Source: a virus. Taken from it: a DNA stretch of 40,154 nucleotides. The notes beneath the pieces are model-generated. The model did not search any database. It was not told the DNA's origin and was given only the letters and a program-made list of their open reading frames with translations. A program made the position numbers and the translations under genes. This document shows, piece by piece, positions 32,164 through 40,022 of the stretch. The stretch covers positions 1 through 40,154 of IMG/VR virus record IMGVR_UViG_3300035661_000151; one strand, given 5' to 3'. Each line of letters begins with the position of its first letter. Within the stretch, counting starts at the first letter, position 1.

Positions 32164-32628
32164 TCACTTGAGCATGAACGTCACGGGGTCGAGGCCGTTG
32201 CGCTCGACCCGCATCACGCTGAGCGTGTACTTGACCGTCGCGGGCTCCTCGCCCTGCGCGGCCGTCGGCTCCTCCTCCTCGATGCGGCACGCGACCATGA
32301 CGTCGGTCGTCACGGGCTGGTCCGGCTCGGAGAAGGACACGACGATGTTGAACTCCTACTCCATGTAGCCGATGGTCCCGCCACGCGTGAGCTTCGCGAT
32401 GAACGAGTCGGCCTCGGAGCGATAGAGCTCGAGCGAGCCCTCCGCGTCGTACTTGCCGCGCGTGCGGCCGACGGCGTTGGCGGGGGTGCCCCAGACCTTC
32501 GCCCCCTTGAGGGAGTGCTTGTACGTCACGGCCTTGACGCCGAGGATCTTCTCGCCGTCGACGCCGAGACGAATGGACGTCCAGTCGTGCCGGACGCCAT
32601 TGACCTTGGGATAGGGAACGGTCGCCAT
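32164..32628 (-). CDS. Tail tube protein, recoded TAG at codon 91
   Basis: A 154-residue inner tube protein from ATG 32628. The N-terminal half (YPKVNGVRHDWTSIRLGVDG, VTYKHSLKGAKVWGTP, then YDAEGSLELYRSEADSF) fits contractile-tail tube proteins, and GTIGYME-TAG-EFNIVVSF runs on as a beta strand into VTTDVMVACRIEEEEP. The TAG is at 32356-32358. Only the read-through product has the typical tube length and the C-terminal strands needed for the hexamer. It follows the sheath gene. Confidence 0.85.
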
Positions 32629-32643
32629 GTGCGGTTGCCTCCG

Positions 32644-34035
32644 TCACGCCGTCGGCGTGAAGCCGAGCTCGAAGGAGATCGCCTCGGCGTAGCCCTTGGG
32701 GATCATCCGGAACTTCCCGCCGAGCGAGCGGGTCGACTGCACGTTGACGGTCCGCGAGGCCGTGGCGGAGATGCCGCCCGACACGTGGCCGCTCATCGCC
32801 GCGCGCAGGTCCTTCACGAGGTCGTCGTCGATGACCTTCGCCTGCACCTCCTGAAGGGTGCCGTCGGCGTTCAGGTCGAGGTCCTTGTTCAGCCAGCGCA
32901 GCTCGGCGTTGCGGCCGACCTTCGAGGCGCGGTCGATCACGCGGCAGTTCTGGTGCGACGCGTAGTCGCTGCCGGTCGCGGCCATCGTGTTGCCGCGGGT
33001 GATCCAGAAGCCCTGCGCGCCGGGGAGCACGCGCAGCGTGACGAAGCGCGCGGCGTCGAGCGTCGTGACCTCGGCCTCGGTCAGGTAGAGCGCCTTGACC
33101 CTCGTGTTGAGCGCGCCCTGCGCGACCTCGCCCGGGTGCGTGTGGATCGGCAGCGTCGCGACCCGGCCGCAGTACGTCGCGCCGATCGGCCGCTTCATGA
33201 TGAGCTTCGTCAGCGGCGACTGCACGTCGTGGAAGCCGGCGCCGACGAGGACGAGCGAGCTGACGAAGTTCGCGAAGGCCGTGGCGAGCGCGCCTGCGGC
33301 CACGTCCGGCGCGTCGACGAACGCGCGGGCGTAGAAGTACCGCGCTACGCGCGCCACCATGATGGCGTCGACGGCGGAGGCGATGGCGTTGCACGCAGTG
33401 GCCTTCGCGGCAGCGTCCGCGCCCTGCGGCACGCCGGCGACGTGGAGGATGCCCCACTCGCGGTTGTCCGCGATGATGGCGGCGCCGGCCGTGTTCAGGT
33501 TCGTCGTCGAGAAGTAGGGCTCCTGGCAGTCGAGCGAGAAGGTGTCGCCGGCGACGTAGGTCCCCACCGCGAACGCGAGCGTGACGTTCGTGTTCGGCAC
33601 GAGGTAGGTCGCGGCCGTCGCGATGGGCGCACCGTAGGTGTTGCCGCCGTCCGTCGAGAGGACGAACGCCGAAGTCCCGACGGCGCCCCCCGTCGTGATG
33701 GTGCCGCGGATGCGGTGCGAGTCGTTCGGCGCGCCAGTGGCCGTCACGGTCGGACCGGTGCCCGTCTGCGTCACCGATCCGGCGACTCCGGCGACGTCGC
33801 TCGTCACGCGCGTGAAGTAAACCGCGCCGTCTTCCGCGAGGTGGATCGCGGCCGTCTCGACGCCGGGGCCGTAGCCGCACGTCGAGCGCAGCACGTCGGG
33901 ATCGGTGAAGAGCTGCGGGGTGTTCACCGGCCCCGCGGAGCACACGCCCGCGACGTGGTTGATCGTGTCGGACTAGGTGGGGAGCGTGCGGAGCGCGCCG
34001 TCGGTGCGCGTGAGCGTCGCGAAGGGCAGGGTCAT
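32644..34035 (-). CDS. Tail sheath protein (DUF2586-like), recoded TAG at codon 21
   Basis: A 463-residue contractile sheath from ATG 34035, with TAG at 33973-33975 after LRTLPT. Features are FTDPDVLRSTCGYGPGVET, a beta-rich inserted domain (RIRGTITTGGAVGTSAFVLS), and the helical/beta C-terminal region ARFVTLRVLPGAQGFWITRG leading to GKFRMIPKGYAEAISFELGF, which resembles DUF2586-type sheaths. The next Met after the TAG is far into the fold, so starting downstream of the TAG would cut the N-terminal arm that links sheath subunits. Its presence defines a myovirus. Confidence 0.8.
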
Positions 34036-34050
34036 CGAGGGATCCTCTCG

Positions 34051-34563
34051 TCAGCGATTCGGCACGACGAGCGTGCCGTCGCCGTCCGTTTCGCCGCTGG
34101 TGTCGAAGGTGGCGGTGGTCGCCTGCGCCGTCAGCGTGGTGTCGTCGGCGAAGGTGGGGGTCGTGAGGTCGCTCGAGACGAGCGGCACCCGAATCGTGAC
34201 GGGCTGCGAGCAGACGTAGCCGAGCGACGTGACCGTCGACTGCGACCACGTGGCGGAGCCGAGCTTGTAGTTCGCCGAGACGGCCTTGCGTAGCCCGGTG
34301 ATGAGCACCTAGCGGAGCTGCCACGCCTGGTCGAAGTCGACCCCCCAGCAGTGCGCGACGAGCGTCACGTGCGCGTCGTGGAGGCTCACGGGGTTGCCCC
34401 CGGGAGCGCTCGGCGACGTCATATCGTCGTTCGCTGGCACGACGACGATTCGCGGCGGCACGTCGTTGTCGGTGATGTGGTCCTGTCCGAGGAGGAGCAG
34501 CACCTGCGTGCCGACGATGTTCGCCTGCACGGCCGCAAGGATGTCGGTGATGGGCGTCGGCAC
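34051..34563 (-). CDS. Tail terminator-like protein (Mu gp37 position), recoded TAG at codon 85
   Basis: A 170-residue protein from GTG 34563. The first half (PITDILAAVQANIVGTQVLL, PRIVVVPANDD) has the shape of tail terminator/completion proteins. TAG at 34309-34311 follows WQLR, and the second half (LITGLRKAVSANYKLGSATW, then QPVTIRVPLVSSDL) directly continues the same fold and frame up to TGA. Split, neither half would be a complete domain, and the second has no ribosome-binding site. Position between gpG and the sheath fits. Confidence 0.75.
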
Positions 34564-34564
34564 G

Positions 34565-35134
34565 TCAGACCTTCCAGAGCTTCTTCCAGGCGACGTCTGC
34601 GACCTTGCGCATCGCCTCGGCCCAGATGCGGCCCCACGAGTCCTCGGGCACCATCATGCGCTTGCGGAGCGTGACCGACTTGGCGAAGGCCCAGTCGTAG
34701 ATTGCCGCCCCCTTCGCGCTCTTGACCTTGCCGCTCTTCAGCGTGCGCTGGCCGATGGTGAACCCGACGGCCTTGCCGCCGTTCTTCTTCCACGCGAGCA
34801 CCTTGCCTGGCTTGGCCTTGATGGTCAGGCCCTCCTGGTGCGAGCGCGCGTAGATCTTCGACGTGCCGACGACGAAGCCGGCGTCCGTCGGCTCGGACGT
34901 GAAGCTGTTGCCGAGCATGCCGCTCTTGCGGAGCGGCTTCGGGCTCGACCACTCCGTGTGCTCCCACGGGACGCCGTAGGGGTCGCGCGACTGTCGGAAG
35001 CCGAGCTGCACCTGCGTCCGCGCTTCGCGCGCGAACTGCTTGTGCAGGACGTTCTTCATCCACTCGCCGCTGGCGACTCCGCCGATGCGGTCGACGAGCT
35101 TGCCGAGCTTCGCGAAGTCGCCCGTGATGCCCAC
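34565..35134 (-). CDS. Virion morphogenesis protein, Mu gpG-like
   Basis: A 189-residue protein from GTG 35134, without TAG. It shows the pattern of the phage virion morphogenesis family (PF05069): ARTQVQLGFRQSRDPYGVPW, then KPLRKSGMLGNSFTSEPT, FVVGTSKIYARSHQEG and a helical Lys/Trp-rich end. In Mu, gpG acts in head/tail joining or tail completion. It follows the gp36-like gene here. No unusual features. Confidence 0.8.
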   Translation of the reverse strand: MGITGDFAKLGKLVDRIGGVASGEWMKNVLHKQFAREARTQVQLGFRQSRDPYGVPWEHTEWSSPKPLRKSGMLGNSFTSEPTDAGFVVGTSKIYARSHQEGLTIKAKPGKVLAWKKNGGKAVGFTIGQRTLKSGKVKSAKGAAIYDWAFAKSVTLRKRMMVPEDSWGRIWAEAMRKVADVAWKKLWKV

Positions 35135-35135
35135 G

Positions 35136-35531
35136 TCACCACCCGCGCAGCCGGCCGCTCGAGACGCGCGGACCGGCCTCGCGGAGGGCCGGAGTCGCGT
35201 CGACGATGGTCGGCACGATGTCGCCTCGCGACACCTTTTCGAGCCACCTCACGGCGTCGTCGTAGCGCTGTCGGAGCACGACGTCGCCTGGCGCGTCCGG
35301 ATTGAACCCTCGCACGCTGAGCACCGTCCATGATGCGACGGCGGCGACCGCCATGCGCAGGTCGCTCCCCCAGCTGGCGAGGGGGAGCTTGAAGCGGGCG
35401 GCGAGGTAGCCGTCGGCGAACTCGGACGCAGCGAGGAGCTGCGCGTCGAGGTCCGCCGACAGCGTGCCAGCCGTCGCCTACGCGCGCAGGCCGAGCCGAG
35501 CCAGATCAGCCTGCGTCGCGTACTGCGTCAT
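35136..35531 (-). CDS. DUF1320 (Mu gp36-like) protein, recoded TAG at codon 18
   Basis: A 131-residue DUF1320 protein from ATG 35531. It opens TQYATQADLARLGLRA, then TAG (35478-35480), then ATAGTLSADLDAQLLAASEF, DGYLAARFKLPL and VRWLEKVSRGDI. The opening MTQYATQADL and the later DGYLA/ARF segment are both hallmarks of the family and lie on opposite sides of the TAG, so the codon must be sense. The length matches the family's roughly 130-140 residues. The role is a head-tail connector component. Confidence 0.85.
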
Positions 35532-35535
35532 CGCG

Positions 35536-35913
35536 TCACCGCTTCTTCTTCGGGTCCTCGCTCGGCGCGGCCTTCGCCTCGTCGAGCGCCTTGGCGTGCG
35601 CGGCCTTGAGCTCCGCGACCTCGGCGACGTGCGCGGCCTTCGCCTCGTCGAGCGCCTTGGCGTGCGCGGCCTTGAGCTCCGCGACCTCGAACTGGAGCTT
35701 GGCGATCTGCTCCTCGAGCGTCGGCGGATCGCGGTCGATGTCCTCGTGCCCGGGCAGGTCCTCGACGTCGAGGAATGCGTCGGAACGCAGCTCCTCGTGC
35801 TCCGACGGGGAGACCTCGACACGCGACCATCGGTCGGCGTGCCAGGTCTGCCCCGCGCGGAACCGGGACTGCCCGGTGCGCGTCTTCACGCGCACCTTGA
35901 GCAGCTCGGCCAT
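35536..35913 (-). CDS. Mu gp35/HI1506-like protein with 22-residue tandem repeat
   Basis: A 125-residue protein from ATG 35913, placed after the capsid gene as in Mu-like prophages. The N-terminal half (RTGQSRFRAGQTWHADRWSR, then EHEELRSDAFLDVED) resembles the FluMu gp35/HI1506 domain. The C-terminal half is a coiled coil in which AELKAAHAKALDEAKAA occurs twice in tandem, and a Lys/Asp tail ends it. No TAG. The role may be capsid accessory or stabilisation. Confidence 0.7.
   Translation of the reverse strand: MAELLKVRVKTRTGQSRFRAGQTWHADRWSRVEVSPSEHEELRSDAFLDVEDLPGHEDIDRDPPTLEEQIAKLQFEVAELKAAHAKALDEAKAAHVAEVAELKAAHAKALDEAKAAPSEDPKKKR
35565..35689. repeat. Perfect 59-bp tandem repeat, 66-bp period
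   Basis: Positions 35565-35623 recur exactly at 35631-35689. The 66-bp period is in frame and codes a 22-residue coiled-coil repeat in the gp35-like protein. Exact identity suggests a recent duplication or ongoing repeat exchange. Confidence 0.9.
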
Positions 35914-35915
35914 CG

Positions 35916-36854
35916 TCACGCCTTCGCCTTCGCCGCGAGGAACCAGAGGCCGTAGCCGAAGGCCCCGCGCGCGTCCGCCGCGTACACGAACTTCTTCCGG
36001 CGCCAGACGGGCTCGTCGCTCGGCTGGGTCAGCTGGATGAACTTCGGCTCCTGACGGAGCTGGAACAGGAACGGCATCATCGAGCCGCGGCTGTTGTCGA
36101 CGAGGTACCAGGCGCCCGCCTCGGCGGCGAGCTCGGGGACCACGACGTAGTTGAACAGCGAGCGGATCGTGTTGTCGTTTGCGCCGACCTGCGTCTGCCC
36201 GCCCCAGGTCGCCGGAGCGATCGAGGTGCCGTTGCAGATCTGCATCGCGGCCTGCTCGTTCGACGGGTCGACGATCAGGAGGCGCGGGTTGATGCCGAAC
36301 GGCGTGCCGTCCTCCCCCTTCCAGCCCATCATCTGCGCGCGCAGATACATGGCGTTGTCGGGGGTGAGCGCCTTGCCGCTCGACCAGTAGTTCTGCTGCG
36401 TCCCGAGGGACGGCTTGTACTTGTCGATCGGGTGCGCGGCGTCGAAGAAGTTCTGGCCGTCGTAGCAGAGCGAGGCCTGCCCGTTGATCATGACGGTTGC
36501 GAGCTGGCTGTCCGGCCATTTCGCGGCCGCGCGCCCCATGTCCTCGACGAGCGGGTTGTAGACGCCGTACTCGTCGTCGAGGATGTCGTTCCGATCGACC
36601 TCCTGCGTCAGCTCGTAGTCGTCGTTGACGAGGGTGTAGCTGTACGAGCTGATCGCGTTGATCGTCCGCTCGGACACCCACTTCCGGAGCTGCGCGACGC
36701 GCGCCATCCAAGCGTAGGTCGCCTGGCGGGTGGAGCTCGGGCGCTTCATCGCGACCTTGTTCCACCAGATGTCCGCCGTCTGGCGGTAACCCTGCTAGAA
36801 GCTCAGGTCGAAGCTGTTGAAGAGGAACTTGAGGTTGCTCGGGGTGATCTGCAT
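35916..36854 (-). CDS. Major capsid protein, Mu gpT-like, recoded TAG at codon 20
   Basis: A 312-residue gpT-family capsid protein from ATG 36854. The opening MQITPSNLKFLFNSFDLSF is followed by TAG (36795-36797), then QGYRQTADIWWNKVAM, matching the conserved gpT start (Mu: a Phe-Gln-Gly segment, then NKIAM). Later family features: TRQATYAWMARVAQLRKWV, ERTINAISSYSYTL, CYDGQNFFDAAHPID and GYGLWFLAAKAKA. The conserved N-terminal region spans the TAG, so TAG must be decoded to make the shell. Gln fits the residue found at this place in relatives. Confidence 0.9.
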
Positions 36855-36866
36855 GGTCGCCTCTCG

Positions 36867-37580
36867 TCAGCCGACGATCAGGTAGTTGACGGTGGAGACG
36901 TCCGTCGCGACCGTCGCGCCGGCGTTGTCGACGGCGGTCACGATGAACGCGCCGGTGCCCGGGGCGCCGACGGTGAGGCCCGCGTCGGGGACCTTGTACT
37001 TGACGCCCTGGGTGCCGCCGCTCGGCGTGTTCGGCTGGAGGAAGATCTTCGACGCCGAGGTGATGGTCACGCCGGTGTTGATCGTCTTGGTGCCCGCGAC
37101 GAGCGTCAGGGTGCCGGTCTGGATGAGCGGCGCCGAGGAGCGCGCGTCGATGCCGATGCCAACCTGCACGACCACGCCGTCGGTGTCGACCTGCACGACG
37201 CGACCCGCGACGGAGCGGGTGCCGCCGCCGTGCGTCTTCGCGACGGTCTGGTCGTCGACGATGTAGCAGAGCTGCCCGACGTCGGCCTGCGCGATCGCGT
37301 CGGTCGACGAGCTGTTGACGAACTTGAACGCGCCCTGGCGGATGCGCGCCGAGATGGCGCCGTTGACCGCGCTCGCGCTGTTGTCGGCCGTCTCCTCGAA
37401 GACGCCGAGGGCGGTGAGGTTCAGCGCCGCGGTGCCGGGCGCGGCGTAGCCGCTCGCGTTCGCGACGGCGAGCCCGCCGAGGTACCCCTTCGTGGAGGCG
37501 GCGACGGGGACGTAGAGGAGGTTCGGGACCGCCTAGTCGCCGAACTTCTCGATCTTCTTTTCCTGGGCCAGCGCGGTCAT
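36867..37580 (-). CDS. Capsid cement-like (DUF2190/Gp24) protein, recoded TAG at codon 16
   Basis: A 237-residue protein from ATG 37580. TAG (37533-37535) follows KKIEKFGD and is followed by AVPNLLYVPVAASTKGYLGG. The next domain (LNLTALGVFEETADNSASAV, then DVGQLCYIVDDQTVAKT) is typical of DUF2190/Gp24-like structural cement. The C-terminus adds an immunoglobulin-like part (LTLVAGTKTINTGVTITS, then FIVTAVDNAGATVATD). It lies between protease and gpT capsid genes, the usual place for a decoration protein. Confidence 0.75.
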
Positions 37581-37581
37581 G

Positions 37582-38751
37582 TCAGACCTCCCCCTCGTCG
37601 TAGCGGATTTCGTTGTTGGCGACCTTCGCGAACGCCTCCGGGTCGTGACCCGCGAGCTTCGCGATCTTGCGCACCTCGGCGCTGAGCGAGGCGACGGCGG
37701 TGGTGCCGGTCCCCTCGGGCTCGCGCACGCCGCCGCCGGCGATCTTCGGCATCGCGTCGACGAAGCCGCGCAGCTCGTCGATCGAGCGGTGGCCCATCTT
37801 CGAGAGCCGCTCGATCATCTTGGCGTTCGCGGGGGCGACCTTGCCGGCGCGGATGGCGCCCTTCACGAGCGTGGTGACCTCGCTCGAGCGCGTCTTCGAC
37901 TCGAGGCGGGCGAGGCGCTGCGAGAGCGACTCCGAGGCGCTCGCGGCCTCGACGCTGGCGCGCACGACGCCGACGAGTTCGTCCGCGGTCGCCCGCGGCT
38001 TGCCGGTCAGGCCGCGCAGGCGCGCGAGCAGCGAAGTGGACGCGCCGCCGGCGGGCGGCTCCTCGGCGGCGAGCGCGGCCGCCTTGGCGAGCTTCGAGGC
38101 CTTCGCGGCCTTGAACGCGGCGACCGCCGCCTTGAGCTCGTCGTCGCTCAGGTCTTCGTCGCCGTCGCCGTCGCTCGGCGCGGTCGGGTCCGCCCCCTCG
38201 TCGCCGTCGGGCTCGTCGGCGAGCTTCTCGTCGGCCTCCATGGACTTGGTGGGGTCTTCGGCGAGCTGCTCGTTCTTGTCGTCGTCGGCCATGCGGGTAC
38301 CTCGTGAAGCCGCGACGAGCGGCTGCATGTTCCTGGTAGCGGGGATGTTCGTGAGGGCGATGTTCACCAGCGAGGTGATGCGCCCCGTCTTCTTCTCGAA
38401 GGCGAACGTGGGGCTGAAGTACAGCCACTCCTTCGCCGCGAGATGCGCGGCCGCGCGCGGCGTCCATCGGACGTCGGTGGCCCACAGTCCGTCCGAGCGA
38501 AGCTCGAGCTGGCAGGAGCCGGCGGAGATGCCAGCCGTGGGGTCGCGCTCGGGGTCCGTCGCCGCGTGCGCGTAGTCGAAGGTGACGCGGTTGCCGTACC
38601 TCTTCCACGCGCCGATCACGGAGCGCGCGGCCTTCTCGTCGAAGAGGAAGTCGCCCTTCTCCGTGTCGACCTTGCCGAGGCGCCAGATGCGGAACGCCTT
38701 CGGCGGGCCGGTCGGGAGCTGCTAGGCGAGCGATGCGCGCGCGGCGGTCAT
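37582..38751 (-). CDS. Head maturation protease/scaffold, Mu gpI-like, recoded TAG at codon 10
   Basis: A 389-residue protein from ATG 38751, which lies in an ATGA overlap with the gpF stop and so fixes the start. TAG at 38722-38724 is codon 10 (ASLA-TAG-QLPTGPPKAFRIW). The protease part has FRIWRLGKVDTEKG, FDYAHA (catalytic-His region), DGLWATDVRWTP and LYFSPTFAFEKKTG, followed by an acidic linker and a helical scaffold tail (LAKAAALAAEEPP). Mu gpI likewise joins protease and scaffold. An alternative GTG start after the TAG would remove the conserved opening strands. Confidence 0.85.
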
Positions 38752-39563
38752 GCGGTTTTCCTCGGAGGGATCTTGTAGCCGGGCGGTCGGTTCCGCGGCT
38801 CGATGGTCTTCGGCTCGTCGTCGACTTCGCGGGCGGGCGTGCTCGTCACGGTCGGCGGGGCCGGCGCAGGCGTCGGCTTCGGCGCCGCGTCGAGCTTTCG
38901 CTGGAGCTGCTTGCGCAGGTCCTCGTGATAGCGGTCGAAGTCGGGCGACCACTCGTGCTCGGTCGGCGGCGCGCCGAAGCCCTTCGCGGGGTCCGAGCGC
39001 GGAGCCTTCTCGGTCACTCCGTGCTCTTTGGCCTGCTCCTCGGTCAGCGCGATGACGGTCGACCTGCACGCGTGGTGCAGCGGCGGCTGGTGGTCTTTCC
39101 ACCACGGGTCATCGGCCGGGAGCGTGACGCCGTTGCACCTCGCGCAGATGGGCGAGGTGCGCGAGTCCATGATGGTGTCGAACATCCATACGGGCCGCAC
39201 GGCGAGCGTGTCCGGCTCGGTCGCCTGCTTGAAGCGGCCGGCCGCGTAGGCGCTCTGCACGTTCGTCCGGAAGATGGTCTCGATGCGCCACGCGGGGTTC
39301 GCGACGGAGCCGGCCCACGCGCCTTGCAGCTTCTCGCCGACGGCCTTCTTGAAGTCCTCCAGCGTCGTGCCGACGTCGACGGCGGAGTCGACCGCCTTGC
39401 GCACGTCGTGGAGGACGTCAGCCTGCGCGACCGCCGCCACCGTGAACGCTCGCCGACGCGCCTCAGCCGAGAGCTTTTCCCATTCGGGCTTCGTCATCTC
39501 GACGCGGCCCGCGACCCACGCGACAGCCTCGGCGAACTTCAGCGGATCGGGTAGGACGGGCAT
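38748..39563 (-). CDS. Head morphogenesis protein, Mu gpF-like
   Basis: A 271-residue protein from ATG 39563 without TAG. It fits the gpF/minor head protein family (PF04233): LQGAWAGSVANPAWRIETIF, RTNVQSAYAAGRF, then MDSRTSPICARCNGV and HHACRSTVI, with two CxxC-like sites that may bind metal. The Pro/Lys-rich C-terminus is flexible. gpF associates with the portal and starts head assembly. Its ATGA overlap with the protease supports coupled expression. Confidence 0.85.
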   Translation of the reverse strand: MPVLPDPLKFAEAVAWVAGRVEMTKPEWEKLSAEARRRAFTVAAVAQADVLHDVRKAVDSAVDVGTTLEDFKKAVGEKLQGAWAGSVANPAWRIETIFRTNVQSAYAAGRFKQATEPDTLAVRPVWMFDTIMDSRTSPICARCNGVTLPADDPWWKDHQPPLHHACRSTVIALTEEQAKEHGVTEKAPRSDPAKGFGAPPTEHEWSPDFDRYHEDLRKQLQRKLDAAPKPTPAPAPPTVTSTPAREVDDEPKTIEPRNRPPGYKIPPRKTA

Positions 39564-39566
39564 GGG

Positions 39567-40022
39567 TTAAGCTAGTCCGGCCCCGACGATGCGCGGCCCG
39601 CTCGGCGGCGCGGCCTCGGCGTCGGTGTCGAGTCGCATGCGCCACGCGGCCGGCCACGCGGCGAGCGTCTCGGCGGAGTCGACGGCGCCGATCGTGCCGT
39701 CCGCGGCGACGGGCCAGTACCCCTCCAGCACGCCCGCCGCGGCGAGCGGTTCGGCGAGCATCGCGAGGAGCGGCGCAACCTCGCCGCGCTCGATGGCGGG
39801 CACGTACGCGATCCAGACCGCGCGGGCGTCGCCGATCATCGCCACGCGCTGGATCACGACGAAGCGCGCATCGGCCCCGTCGCGGTACTCCCACGCGGGG
39901 CAGCTGCCGATCTCGAGCTCGAAGCGATCCGACCAGACGCGCACGTCGCCAAGCATCTCGGGGAGCGGCGGCGTGCCATCGGCCATCGCCGCGCCGATGA
40001 CGACGTGTGCAGCGGCGATCAC
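39567..40022 (-). CDS. Late-operon protein upstream of gpF, unknown
   Basis: A 151-residue protein. GTG 40022 is chosen because it forms a GTGA overlap with the partial gene upstream; an in-frame GTG at 40031 is also possible. It is acidic with several Trp (RVWSDRFELEIGSCPAWEYR, then AAWPAAWRMRLDTDAEA) and ends in TAA, the only late gene not ending in TGA. No family is recognised. It lies where portal or portal-accessory genes end in Mu-like phages. Confidence 0.5.
   Translation of the reverse strand: MIAAAHVVIGAAMADGTPPLPEMLGDVRVWSDRFELEIGSCPAWEYRDGADARFVVIQRVAMIGDARAVWIAYVPAIERGEVAPLLAMLAEPLAAAGVLEGYWPVAADGTIGAVDSAETLAAWPAAWRMRLDTDAEAAPPSGPRIVGAGLA

Larger units (their letters stand above)
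18625..38751 (-). other. Late operon with TAG read as a sense codon (25 sites)
   Basis: In-frame TAG codons (minus strand, low coordinate): 38722, 37533, 36795, 35478, 34309, 33973, 32356, 30880, 30088, 28750, 26980, 26886, 26763, 25081, 24697, 24232, 23809, 23051, 22486, 22331, 21097, 20408, 19706, 19510, 18649. They fall in 19 of 33 late genes. Each was checked for frame with the start and the final stop. TAA and TGA never occur inside these frames, and no late gene uses TAG as its stop. CAG is also used freely, so TAG is an added Gln codon, not a replacement. Confidence 0.9.

Noticed and set aside
32113-34293. A 726-codon plus-strand frame opposite the sheath and tube genes
   Set aside because: It mirrors the third-codon bias of the minus-strand genes and shows no protein family. 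The recognised sheath and tube proteins are on the other strand.
18625-38751. Late genes as decayed pseudogenes with nonsense mutations
   Set aside because: Decay or C-to-T hypermutation would also give TAA, TGA and frameshifts. Only TAG is found and all frames are intact.
18625-38751. TAG as pyrrolysine or selenocysteine-like insertion
   Set aside because: The sites are spread over ordinary structural proteins, no pyl or sel genes or hairpins are seen, and the GH25 site points to Gln.
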